Assembly: GCF_010119225.1 (NCBI RefSeq)
Contig: NZ_WNKF01000005.1
Coordinates: 274,855 to 338,854 of the forward strand
Direction: 5' to 3'
From: Cyclobacterium roseum
Lineage (GTDB): Bacteria > Bacteroidota > Bacteroidia > Cytophagales > Cyclobacteriaceae
DNA: 64,000 bases
The stretch's first letter is position 1, and each line of letters starts with the position of its first letter. Positions 52,784 to 60,691 of this stretch are shown here, piece by piece. The position numbers and the translations under genes are program-made. A model generated the notes under the pieces. That model was not told the origin of the DNA and searched no databases. It saw only the letters and a list, made by a program, of their open reading frames with translations.

Positions 52784-54096
52784 TCACAGCAGTAATAGGT
52801 AGGACTTTTCTCAATGCATATAATGAAAAAAATGGCCAAGAGCTGTCCCCTAGAGCATTTTTTGAAAAGGAGTATTGGGAATTGTTTTACAACCATCCAA
52901 AATACATGCAATGGGTAACCAATTCGCCTTTTGTACAAATGAAAAGCGGACAAAAGCCTCATTTACTTTCAATCGACCAACGAATAGAAAAGCTCGAAAA
53001 CCTTTTCGAAAAAGCCAAAAATGAAATCCCTGATGCGAGTTTTGCTTTGGGGTATCCGGCTTCCGAGTCTAAGGAGTATGCGAGCACTTCCGGATTAGTC
53101 AGTAATGTGGTTATACCGGCGAATGAAGATGAAGTTTACCTATCCTGGATTGGAAGCGGCTTGGGGATTACCGTTGCTGGTGGCTTTTCCATTCTTTTTG
53201 ATAACCCCAGTATTACTCTTCAAACCTTCAAGGGTTGGAAAATTTATCGAAAGTATTTGAACGATCCTACTTTGGAAAAACTTCGGGGAAATCAAATCAA
53301 CACGTGGAACGGGCGGTGGTTGACCTATTCGCTAAATCCTGAGGAATACCGGGAAGATTTTGATTTTTCAGAACTGACCAACCAGAAAATATTCAAAGTG
53401 GATACAACCATGGCAGAAGTATCCACAGTAAGCTGGAGCCAGTTGTTTTTTAGTCTTTCAACACAATTTCCCAAAGCTGAGATGATGGGATATGTTTATG
53501 GTTTTGGCCAGACAAATAAAACCATTGGCTTTATTCCTTTTCAACTAAAGTCTGGAGAAAATATCAAAGAGGTTTATCAAAAACTCTTTGGAAACTTTAA
53601 AACTAACAAAAAAGAGTTTGAAAGCCTGTTCGGGATGCATATCAAACGGGCCTGTGAATTGGGAAGTATAGGATTACAAGCACTTCGCCCTGAAAGCATG
53701 AAAAAATACATGACAGATGGCAAAAATCTATCCTTCAAAAAAGAAGAAGACACAATTAATTATCAAGCATACAAAACCTGGTTAGTCGCTATGTTAACAC
53801 GAAACAAAGAAGAAATTACAGACTATACCCCTAAAATGGCTGAGGTCATATTGCGGTATAGAAATACCGGAAAAGGAATGTCAAGGGTCACACTGGTAGA
53901 AAAGGAGCTGTTCACATCCAAATCCAAACGGGGATTTATCGAGTCTTTGACCCTAATGATTCCGGATTTGGATGGGGAAGATTTGGAGTCCCTCAAAACA
54001 CTAAAGGATGAAATACACCTGATGACGAACGAAGAGTTTGGCTACTTCCTAACGCTTCTTAAGTTCGATTACGCATATCAACAAAAGAAATCATAA
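52780..54096 (+). CDS. Divergent Cas8-like large subunit
   Basis: A 438-residue protein with no recognisable named domain. It occupies the position of the Cascade large subunit between cas3 (4-base overlap) and cas7. It has alternating helical segments and a C-terminal helical bundle (from about residue 330) like a fused small-subunit region. It lacks the CxxC zinc fingers of Cst1/Cas8b1-type and Csh1-type proteins; only one Cys is obvious (IKRACELG). Cas8 would read the PAM and recruit Cas3. The call is mainly from context. Confidence 0.6.
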   Translation: MITAVIGRTFLNAYNEKNGQELSPRAFFEKEYWELFYNHPKYMQWVTNSPFVQMKSGQKPHLLSIDQRIEKLENLFEKAKNEIPDASFALGYPASESKEYASTSGLVSNVVIPANEDEVYLSWIGSGLGITVAGGFSILFDNPSITLQTFKGWKIYRKYLNDPTLEKLRGNQINTWNGRWLTYSLNPEEYREDFDFSELTNQKIFKVDTTMAEVSTVSWSQLFFSLSTQFPKAEMMGYVYGFGQTNKTIGFIPFQLKSGENIKEVYQKLFGNFKTNKKEFESLFGMHIKRACELGSIGLQALRPESMKKYMTDGKNLSFKKEEDTINYQAYKTWLVAMLTRNKEEITDYTPKMAEVILRYRNTGKGMSRVTLVEKELFTSKSKRGFIESLTLMIPDLDGEDLESLKTLKDEIHLMTNEEFGYFLTLLKFDYAYQQKKS

Positions 54097-54114
54097 TCCA
54101 AAAATAGTTAAAAC

Positions 54115-55182
54115 ATGAATACCATTTACATAAGAACTTTAAAGAGAGCCGAACACACTGTTTTCAATGTAGCCAGTGGCCAAAAGTATTATTATGACGT
54201 TCAGTTCAACAAAAGAATCCCTTTTTCTAGCGGGCAGCAGGTAAAGCGGTCCTTGATTGACGCGCTTTGCGAAGCAATTGACCAAACCCCATCCCCCACT
54301 ACTTTTTTGTTTGAAGTGGATAAGCAAAAAAAGCTCAAAGAAGGTGAGGTTTATGGAACTTGTGATCCAACCTACGCTGACCAGTTATTTGGCGGTTGGA
54401 TGAAAGCCTCAAAAGGTGGGGGAGAAAGAACCCTTAAAAGAAGAAGCCCGCTATCCATTTCTGCCATGCGTGCATTACATCCATTATTGGCCGGTATGGA
54501 TTCAAGTGGTGGAGAAGCAGGATCCTTCGACAGAAGTGAGCGGCCCAACAATGCCGTAATTATTCGCGACGAAAAAGGAAATATACTTACTGAAGAAGAA
54601 ATCGATGTTGTATTGAAAACTGAGGGTAATACTGATAGAAGTTTGGGAAGGAAATGGTTGAATCCTGCAGAGCGGGCAACAGGACTGTTTGTCTTTGACA
54701 TTGCCATAGATTTACGGAGGCTCTTTTCTGTCAGTACCAATCAGCTTGAGCCGGAAATGGCTGATTCTACGATCGGAAAACTGAAGGAAGAGGGTTGGAT
54801 TGAGTCGAAAAATGTATTCGGTCCCTGCCTGGTAGCACCAATGGCATTGCGGGCGAAATGGATTCCCGGCCTTGCCAAAGCCATCCTCAACTGGCGCATC
54901 ACTTCAAACCAATCACGAACATTCAGTTTGATGGATACCTTGGCTGTTTCCATCAGTGATAATGCCAACCTGATTGCTGGTAGCATCAGAGCCAAACTAT
55001 CCGAGGAAGATTCCAAAAAGGCAGATCCCATTATAGACGAAGGATTGACGGGAGTAGACACGTTTATTTCGCTTCAAGCAGGGGGCTTTATTCATACCAA
55101 AGGGGAAACAGCAGATGCCCTCGAACGCGCAGAGAAAGCTTTAATCGAGAAAATGATGGCCTTTGATTACGAAAACCAATAG
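54115..55182 (+). CDS. cas7: Cas7-like Cascade backbone subunit
   Basis: A 355-residue protein. NTIYIRTLKRAEHTVFNVAS at the N-terminus, the basic RTLKRRSPLSISAMRALHPL and a C-terminal RITSNQSRTFSLMDTLAV core fit a Cas7 RAMP backbone protein of the Cst2/DevR/Csh2 superfamily. Cas7 polymerises along the crRNA spacer and flips every sixth nucleotide. It starts 18 bases after the Cas8-like gene. Conserved segments are clearer than for Cas5 and Cas8, but the subtype cannot be fixed. Confidence 0.75.
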   Translation: MNTIYIRTLKRAEHTVFNVASGQKYYYDVQFNKRIPFSSGQQVKRSLIDALCEAIDQTPSPTTFLFEVDKQKKLKEGEVYGTCDPTYADQLFGGWMKASKGGGERTLKRRSPLSISAMRALHPLLAGMDSSGGEAGSFDRSERPNNAVIIRDEKGNILTEEEIDVVLKTEGNTDRSLGRKWLNPAERATGLFVFDIAIDLRRLFSVSTNQLEPEMADSTIGKLKEEGWIESKNVFGPCLVAPMALRAKWIPGLAKAILNWRITSNQSRTFSLMDTLAVSISDNANLIAGSIRAKLSEEDSKKADPIIDEGLTGVDTFISLQAGGFIHTKGETADALERAEKALIEKMMAFDYENQ

Positions 55183-55267
55183 TCCTGGGGATTTAAATTA
55201 ATTCCTTCCCAAGCTCAAAAGCGGCTAGTGGAAGCTTATGCAAGTAACATAAATAGGGTAAATTCCC

Positions 55268-56677
55268 ATGTTCGACCAATTCTACCAACAATCCAGTGAG
55301 CAGCTAAAGCTGGCTTTCCTTGAGGAAGTGTTCCGAAAATACCCGGAGCTCAAAGAGGAATTCCTGGGTTTTTACTTGAAACCCTCGGGTAAAACCTTGA
55401 AAATGACCGTCCGCGACCCGGATGATTTTATTATGGCCAGTGCTGATCTCATCAGGGCGGACCTTGAATCTATGAATATCAATGAGCCTGATTGGCAGGA
55501 GTATACCCCCCCTCATAACGGGTATATCCCAGAGTATGAGGCCATGGAACACATGGCCGAAGGCGAGATCAGCAGGATCATTGGCATTCATGTAGCGGAG
55601 GTAGAAAGGTACTGTACCGAAAAACAGGTCGATCTGGCCTTCTTATACATGTTCAGCCTCCACCAGGCCTGCACAAAAGCCGAGCTCGACGATGAATACG
55701 AAACTTTGCCCGATCCGGTGAGCTCCATGCTCAATCAACTCGATCAGCACCTGCAGGATTGTGTCCCCCTGTTCAGTGTCCTACATGCTGCCGACGATCA
55801 ACTGTTCACCATTGCTTCCGTGCTAATTGATCAGCATCAGAAATCCCCTTCGGATGATCATGAACTACTGCCCTTTTTCGAATCGTATCTTTATTTCCTC
55901 ATTCACTCAGGGGCAGAGGCCAACATCCTACTTGACGTGCTAGAGCAAAAAGAGGCTATCGATGCCCTCCCCTGGCTGGTTTCTGAATTGCACCGAAAAG
56001 CTGGTGGCCTGAAAGCCTGGGAAAAAACCGCCCTGATTTTCTTTAAAAAAAACAGACAGGTAGCAAGCGCACTCTTGGACCATTACAAAACGGCTAACAA
56101 ACAGGAGTTTGTACGCATAGCAAAAACGCTCTGGTCGGAAGGGCTTTTTCAGGAAGAATTTGCCAGCCGGTATTTCGACGTATTAGAGCCTTCTGACGAT
56201 CCCAACTTGTACAAGCAGGTGACGATACGCTTGAACGAAAGAAAATTTTCGGAAAATTACTACCGGGTACTTCAGGAACTGATGGGAATGGAAGAACGGA
56301 TGCGGTATATTGAAAAATTCCATTGGGATCGGCCGGCCTATGTTCTGGCACTTTGTATGGACGGGAAATACACCCAGGCAATAAATTATGCCCGGCAGCA
56401 TGCCGACCGGTGGAATATTGTGGCAATAATGACTCCTTGCATTCAAAGCGACCCAAAGGCTGCTTTGAGCCTGTTGGATCAGAAAATACAGGAACTACTC
56501 ATCGATGAACGCGGGAGGAATTTTTATGAAAGGATTGCCCAATTACTGAAAATAGCTGCGAGTACCCCCGGTATTCAGCAGGAGGCCGCGGACCTGGCAA
56601 CAAAGATTTATTCCATTTACTCCAGATTAACCGCGCTTAGGGCTGAACTGAGGTCTGCGGGTTTGATCAACATGTAG
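55268..56677 (+). CDS. Large alpha-helical repeat protein of unknown function inside the cas locus
   Basis: A 469-residue, entirely helical acidic protein with Asp/Glu-rich loops and TPR/HEAT-like helix pairs, for example YVLALCMDGKYTQAINYARQ and FYERIAQLLKIAASTPGIQQ. It closes with YSRLTALRAELRSAGLI, similar to the end of some SWIM-associated or DUF6880-like helical proteins. There is no catalytic motif. It starts 85 bases after cas7, so it may be cotranscribed with the effector genes. It is not a known core Cas protein. Confidence 0.7.
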   Translation: MFDQFYQQSSEQLKLAFLEEVFRKYPELKEEFLGFYLKPSGKTLKMTVRDPDDFIMASADLIRADLESMNINEPDWQEYTPPHNGYIPEYEAMEHMAEGEISRIIGIHVAEVERYCTEKQVDLAFLYMFSLHQACTKAELDDEYETLPDPVSSMLNQLDQHLQDCVPLFSVLHAADDQLFTIASVLIDQHQKSPSDDHELLPFFESYLYFLIHSGAEANILLDVLEQKEAIDALPWLVSELHRKAGGLKAWEKTALIFFKKNRQVASALLDHYKTANKQEFVRIAKTLWSEGLFQEEFASRYFDVLEPSDDPNLYKQVTIRLNERKFSENYYRVLQELMGMEERMRYIEKFHWDRPAYVLALCMDGKYTQAINYARQHADRWNIVAIMTPCIQSDPKAALSLLDQKIQELLIDERGRNFYERIAQLLKIAASTPGIQQEAADLATKIYSIYSRLTALRAELRSAGLINM

Positions 56678-56795
56678 GAAATCTTCGGCCCGCACAACGC
56701 TCCATTACCTTTGTAATAGGGCAGAAACCTGATTTAAGGTAAAAAAGTCGTAACCGATTAATTTGACAGCGACTTGAAAATAGAATAACCTATCG

Positions 56796-56825
56796 TATAG
56801 TATTTTCGTATTTTTCAATACTATA
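56796..56825. promoter_or_regulatory. Inverted repeat upstream of vapB (candidate autoregulatory operator)
   Basis: TATAGTATT (56796-56804) and AATACTATA (56817-56825) are perfect 9-base inverted arms with a 12-base spacer, ending 43 bases before the vapB ATG. VapBC complexes commonly repress their own promoter at such sites. The segment 56809-56821 (TATTTTTCAATAC) is identical to 49248-49260 in the mini-CRISPR. Confidence 0.55.
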
Positions 56826-56868
56826 TTGATGACGGATAAATAATTAAAATTCCAACGAATTGATTACT

Positions 56869-57093
56869 ATGAAAGTGACTGCAATATTACCTGATGATAT
56901 GATAGCGGATGTGAAAGCATTTACCGGAGGTAAAAACATCACCGACAGCCTGATAAAAGCACTGAATGACTGGCTGTACTTGAAAAGGATCGAAAAATTA
57001 AATGCTACCTTGTCCAAAAGCCCGGTCACTTTTCAGGAGGGCTACTCTGCAGAGAAGGTGAGAAATCGTAGCAACAGACATGATCGTTCCTGA
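56869..57093 (+). CDS. vapB: VapB-like antitoxin
   Basis: A 74-residue protein beginning MKVTAILPDDMIADVKAFTG, followed by GKNITDSLIKALNDWL, the N-terminal DNA-binding pattern of VapB antitoxins paired with PIN toxins. The C-terminal part (KSPVTFQEGYSAEKVRNRSN) should wrap the toxin. The ATG at 56869 is used; a TTG at 56860 is an alternative. The gene overlaps the toxin gene by 14 bases and has an inverted repeat upstream. Confidence 0.82.
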   Translation: MKVTAILPDDMIADVKAFTGGKNITDSLIKALNDWLYLKRIEKLNATLSKSPVTFQEGYSAEKVRNRSNRHDRS

Positions 57094-57457
57094 TACCAGT
57101 ATCTGGATAGAATTCCTGAAGCAAAATGATCCGGTGACTGCCCGTTTTTTGACGTTACTGAAAGCCGGGAAGATAGCCGTTATTGAACCCATCTTTGCAG
57201 AGCTCCTCTACGGGGTCAAAAAACCAAAAGACAAAGAACTGGTACTTTCCTATTGGCAGATTTTGCCAAAACTGGATTTTGAGCGTGGTTCCATGTTACG
57301 GGCTTCTCATTTTGCCAACGACAATAATTTTCACAATCTAGGGATGGGCCTGATGGACGCTTCAATCATGCAACCAGTAATTAATAACGGTTATCAGTTG
57401 TGGACCTTGGACAAGAAGGTACTGAGTATCCTGGATGCCGCTCATAGGTTTGATTAG
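57080..57457 (+). CDS. vapC: VapC-like PIN-domain toxin
   Basis: A 125-residue PIN ribonuclease. The four acidic positions are visible: Asp in MIVPDTSIWIEF, Glu in PIFAELLYGVK, Asp in GLMDASIMQP and Asp in LWTLDKKVL. VapC toxins cleave tRNA or rRNA when freed from VapB. It overlaps vapB by 14 bases and ends 14 bases before the cas4 ATG, so cas4 is probably read from the TA promoter. Confidence 0.88.
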   Translation: MIVPDTSIWIEFLKQNDPVTARFLTLLKAGKIAVIEPIFAELLYGVKKPKDKELVLSYWQILPKLDFERGSMLRASHFANDNNFHNLGMGLMDASIMQPVINNGYQLWTLDKKVLSILDAAHRFD

Positions 57458-57471
57458 AAAGACTCCCCTTG

Positions 57472-57975
57472 ATGATCACCGGTACCCATATCGCCTACCT
57501 TCACACCTGCCACCGCAAACTTTGGCTCTTTGCCCATGGCATACGGATGGAGCATACTTCGGATATCGTAGCCGAGGGTAAACTCATTGGTGAGACCAGC
57601 TATCCCGACCGGTCCAAAAAATACACCGAATTGGAACTCGATGGCATCAAAATCGACTTTTACGATGCAAAAAACAAAGTCATTCACGAAGTCAAGAAAA
57701 CCGATAAAGTAGAACGGGCGCATATCGCCCAGGTAAAGTATTACCTGTATATGCTGTCAAAAAATGGAATCGAAGGGGCCAGTGCCTTACTTGAATACCC
57801 CAAAATGCGGCAAACTCAAATCGTGGAATGGGAAGAAGGAGATGAAGCTTTGGTAAGTACCTATATTCAAAAGGCTACCGCCATTATCAATCAGCCCCAC
57901 TGTCCCGCGTTGGTTAGACTCCCCATTTGCGAAAAATGTAGCTACTATGATTTTTGCTATTCGGGAGAGGAGTGA
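57472..57975 (+). CDS. cas4: CRISPR-associated exonuclease Cas4 (intact copy)
   Basis: A 167-residue RecB-fold nuclease with an iron-sulfur cluster, which trims and selects prespacers by PAM. The first cluster Cys is in LHTCHRKLWLF and the other three in CEKCSYYDFC. Nuclease motifs are His in MEHTSDIVAEG, Asp in GIKIDFYDAK, Glu/Lys in VIHEVKKTDK and Gln/Tyr in HIAQVKYYLYML. The ATG at 57472 follows a TTG. A near-identical 5' part recurs at 59544 in a broken copy next to cas1. Confidence 0.94.
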   Translation: MITGTHIAYLHTCHRKLWLFAHGIRMEHTSDIVAEGKLIGETSYPDRSKKYTELELDGIKIDFYDAKNKVIHEVKKTDKVERAHIAQVKYYLYMLSKNGIEGASALLEYPKMRQTQIVEWEEGDEALVSTYIQKATAIINQPHCPALVRLPICEKCSYYDFCYSGEE

Positions 57976-58107
57976 TGGTTGTTAACGGGGTGATCACAAA
58001 TGGGATAAACTGCTAGTAACGGGATGTTTGCCAACAACCAATTTTCAATTAAGAACAATAGGGAAGAAGAAATAAAAAACCAATAAAAAAAATCATCAAA
58101 AAACCTA

Positions 58108-58317
58108 TTGTTGTTTAAACTAAAAAAACATGTCAAAGGAATTTCCAAACCTCTTGTATGGCGCAGACTCTTTTTTCCAAATCATTATACATTCAGTCGC
58201 TTTCATGTAGTAATCCCAGCTGCATTTGGATGGGAGGATTATCGTTTATACCAATTTTCACCCATTCCAAACCCCAAATCAGTGTTGCGGACAAGGAATG
58301 AGAAGAGGAAGAAATGA
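58108..58317 (+). pseudogene. Fragment of a pRiA4b ORF-3-like gene
   Basis: The 69-codon frame contains ISKPLVWRRLFFPNHYTFSR followed by AAFGWEDYRLYQFS, the N-terminal pattern of PRiA4_ORF3 proteins. The rest of the domain (YDFGDDW and CPPEDVGG motifs) is missing. There is no ATG and the frame ends in a Lys/Arg-rich tail. It lies between cas4 and the AAA ATPase and marks an old insertion. Confidence 0.75.
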
Positions 58318-58365
58318 AAAAATCCGAAAAATTCACTATTTCGCTATTGATTTTTTCATAACTTG

Positions 58366-58395
58366 CGTAACGTATATTACGTAACGTACATTACG
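58366..58395. promoter_or_regulatory. Tandem palindromic repeats in front of the AAA ATPase
   Basis: CGTAACGTATATTACG (58366-58381) and CGTAACGTACATTACG (58380-58395) are two overlapping copies of one near-palindromic 16-base word. They end 5 bases before the ATG at 58400. The position suggests an operator or a site recognised in the 5' end of the mRNA. Confidence 0.6.
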
Positions 58396-58399
58396 AAAT

Positions 58400-59521
58400 A
58401 TGAGAAAGCCTGCCAATCCATTTGTCCTTAGCGGTTACCACAGTCCCGCCTATTTCTGCAACCGGAAAAGGGAGTTGGCCTGGTTGGAGGAACAATTTAG
58501 CAACGAACGTAACGCAGTGATTTATGCCTACCGCAGGATGGGCAAAACTGCCCTTATAAAGCAGTTTTTCTATTACCTGGAAAAAGAAAAAAGGGCCAAA
58601 ACGGTGTTTGTGGACTTACTGGGCACGAGCAGCATGCAAGAAGCCAACAAAAAACTGGCAAATGCCATTCTTCAGCAGTTTGAAAACCTACATACCGGAC
58701 TAGGCAAAAAAATGCTGGCCATGCTCAGTTCATTGGGCGCAACCATTAGTATGGATCCCATTAGTGGTGCACCTCAGATTTCCCTTGGATTGGTTCAGGC
58801 CTCCGAGGCAGAACGCTCCATGGAAGCCATTGGCATCTTTCTTAAAGAGCTAAAACAGCCCGTGGTTGTCGCTATTGACGAATTTCAACAAATCACTTCT
58901 TATACCAGGCAAAATGCCGAAGCGATTTTCCGGTCCTGGACGCAAGAATTTCCCATGATACGTTTTATTTTCAGTGGCAGTCATCGGCATATGATGCAAA
59001 CCATGTTTACCGACCATGGACGCCCTTTTTATAATAGTGCGCAGGTCTGGTCCTTGGAGTCCATAGACAAGACGGACTATGCTGTATTTATCCGGGCATT
59101 TTTCAAAAAAGTAAACCTCGAAATCAGTAAACCGCTGCTGGATGACATCTTTGCCTGGTGTCGCATGCAAACCTATTATGTACAGCTTATCTGCAACAAA
59201 CTCTATGGCAGAAAGCAGGTCATTGGCGAGAAACTACTTTCGGAGGTGAAGCAGGAAATTATACAACAGGAAGCACCGCTTTTTGGCACCTACCAGCAAT
59301 TGTTAACTGATTTACAGTGGAGGACCCTGAAAGCCATCGCCTTACAAGAAATCGTACCTTCCCCCACGGCTCAGGAATTCATTGCCAAAAATAACCTTGG
59401 TGCTGCCAGTTCAGTAAGTACAGCCCTTCAGTTACTGGTAAAAAAAGAGTTTGTTGTTTATCAAAACGATCATTACCGCCTTCACGACACCTTATTAATG
59501 AGGTGGCTACAGCAACTTTAA
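58400..59521 (+). CDS. AAA+ ATPase of the archaeal-type (PF01637-like) family
   Basis: A 373-residue P-loop ATPase. The N-terminal FCNRKRELAWLEEQF segment, P-loop AYRRMGKTALIKQF and Walker B VVVAIDEFQQI with FIFSGSHRHMMQ (sensor) are typical of STAND-like archaeal ATPases. A C-terminal winged helix follows (LQWRTLKAIALQEI ... LQLLVKKEFVVYQNDHYRLHD). Such ATPases are mobile and often associated with defence islands or integrated elements; the role here is unknown. It separates the intact and the broken cas4 copies. Confidence 0.85.
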   Translation: MRKPANPFVLSGYHSPAYFCNRKRELAWLEEQFSNERNAVIYAYRRMGKTALIKQFFYYLEKEKRAKTVFVDLLGTSSMQEANKKLANAILQQFENLHTGLGKKMLAMLSSLGATISMDPISGAPQISLGLVQASEAERSMEAIGIFLKELKQPVVVAIDEFQQITSYTRQNAEAIFRSWTQEFPMIRFIFSGSHRHMMQTMFTDHGRPFYNSAQVWSLESIDKTDYAVFIRAFFKKVNLEISKPLLDDIFAWCRMQTYYVQLICNKLYGRKQVIGEKLLSEVKQEIIQQEAPLFGTYQQLLTDLQWRTLKAIALQEIVPSPTAQEFIAKNNLGAASSVSTALQLLVKKEFVVYQNDHYRLHDTLLMRWLQQL

Positions 59522-59543
59522 TATGCCTGATTCAGCGCAATAA

Positions 59544-60069
59544 TTGAATACCACCGGCACTCATATCGCCTACCTCCACACCTTGCTACCGCAAACTTTG
59601 GCTCTTTGCCCATGGCATACGGATGGCGCATACCTTGGATATCGTGGCCGAGGGTAGCCTTATTGGAGAGACCAGCTATCCCGACCGGTCCAAGAAATAC
59701 ACCGAATTGGAACTGGAGGACATCAAAATCGACTTTTACGATGCTAAAAACAAAGTCATTCACGAGGTCAAGAAAACCGATAAAGAAGAACAGGCGCATA
59801 TCGCCCAGGTAAAGTATTACCTGTATATGCTGTCAAAAAATGGAATCGAAGGGGCCAGCGCACTACTCGAATACCCCAAAATGCGGCAGACTCAAATTGT
59901 GGAATGGGAAGAAGGAGATCAATCGCTGGTGCAAGGTTGGGTACAGGAAGTGAAAGAGCTTATTTCCCAAGAAAACTGTCCCTCTTTGGAGAAAAAAAGC
60001 ATCTGCCGCTCCTGCAGCTATTTTGACTTCTGTTATGCAACCGAAAGTACCGATAATGATTTAATTTAG
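59544..60069 (+). pseudogene. cas4: Second cas4 copy, frameshifted in its first codons
   Basis: Positions 59544-59920 repeat the intact cas4 (from 57469) almost base for base, but one inserted base near 59584-59589 shifts the frame exactly where the first cluster Cys (LHTC) would be, and the ATG is lost (AAT). An in-frame start at the ATG at 59623 would give a 148-residue protein with the His, Asp, Glu-x-Lys and Gln motifs and the last three cysteines but without the first Cys. The C-terminal 45 residues differ strongly from the intact copy. It lies directly before vapB2. Confidence 0.85.
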
Positions 60070-60089
60070 TATATTGAGACAAAAAAAGA

Positions 60090-60326
60090 ATGGAAACGAA
60101 GATCACTATCAGCACGACAGATCAAAACCTCGTACACCAAATATTGGATTTGATCAAAGGTGAACAGGCGACCTATCAATTGGAAACGACTGAACAAAAA
60201 AGCAATGAAAAATTGGTTGATGTCATGGATCAAATAGCAGCAAACTCCCCGATTACAAGCATCACAGATCCACGCTCGTGGCAAAAAGAAGTACGAAAAG
60301 ATAAAAATCTATTGGGCAGGGATTGA
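60090..60326 (+). CDS. Antitoxin of the second VapBC-like pair
   Basis: A 78-residue acidic protein starting METKITISTTDQNLVHQILD with a C-terminal toxin-binding-like tail (ITDPRSWQKEVRKDKNLLGRD). The W-Q-K-E-x-R-x-D ending is common in short antitoxins partnered with PIN toxins. Its stop overlaps the toxin start as TGATG, which indicates coupled translation. It lies 20 bases after the broken cas4. Confidence 0.78.
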   Translation: METKITISTTDQNLVHQILDLIKGEQATYQLETTEQKSNEKLVDVMDQIAANSPITSITDPRSWQKEVRKDKNLLGRD

Positions 60327-60691
60327 TGTACTTATTGGATAGTAACATATTGATCTATTCCCTGCTTCCAGAACAACAAAAACTACGGAATTTTCTGAGG
60401 CAAAAGCAACCTGTTTGTTCTATTGTGAGTAAAATTGAAGTCTTGGGCTATCATAAATTAACCGATGGGGAAAAAGCAGCACTTATAAAATTATTTGCCA
60501 ACATCCAGGTATTGCCATTAACTTCTGAAATTGGGGACACTGCGATTATATTAAGGCAAACAAAAAAAATGAGCCTAGGTGATTCCATTATAGCAGCAAC
60601 TGCCCTGATCCATCAGGCTAAGCTCCTCACCGTAAACACCAAAGATTTTGAATGGATCGAAAATCTGATTTTTAGCAATCCGATAAATTGA
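60326..60691 (+). CDS. VapC-like PIN-domain toxin, second copy
   Basis: A 121-residue PIN ribonuclease with the acidic set Asp in YLLDSNILIYSL, Glu in VSKIEVLGYHK, Asp in SLGDSIIAATAL and the final Asp in VNTKDFEW. The protein is of the short VapC type and is only distantly similar to the first copy at 57080. The ATG at 60326 overlaps the antitoxin stop. Its stop (60689-60691) overlaps the TTG start of cas1 at 60688, so toxin and adaptation genes share a transcript. Confidence 0.88.
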   Translation: MYLLDSNILIYSLLPEQQKLRNFLRQKQPVCSIVSKIEVLGYHKLTDGEKAALIKLFANIQVLPLTSEIGDTAIILRQTKKMSLGDSIIAATALIHQAKLLTVNTKDFEWIENLIFSNPIN

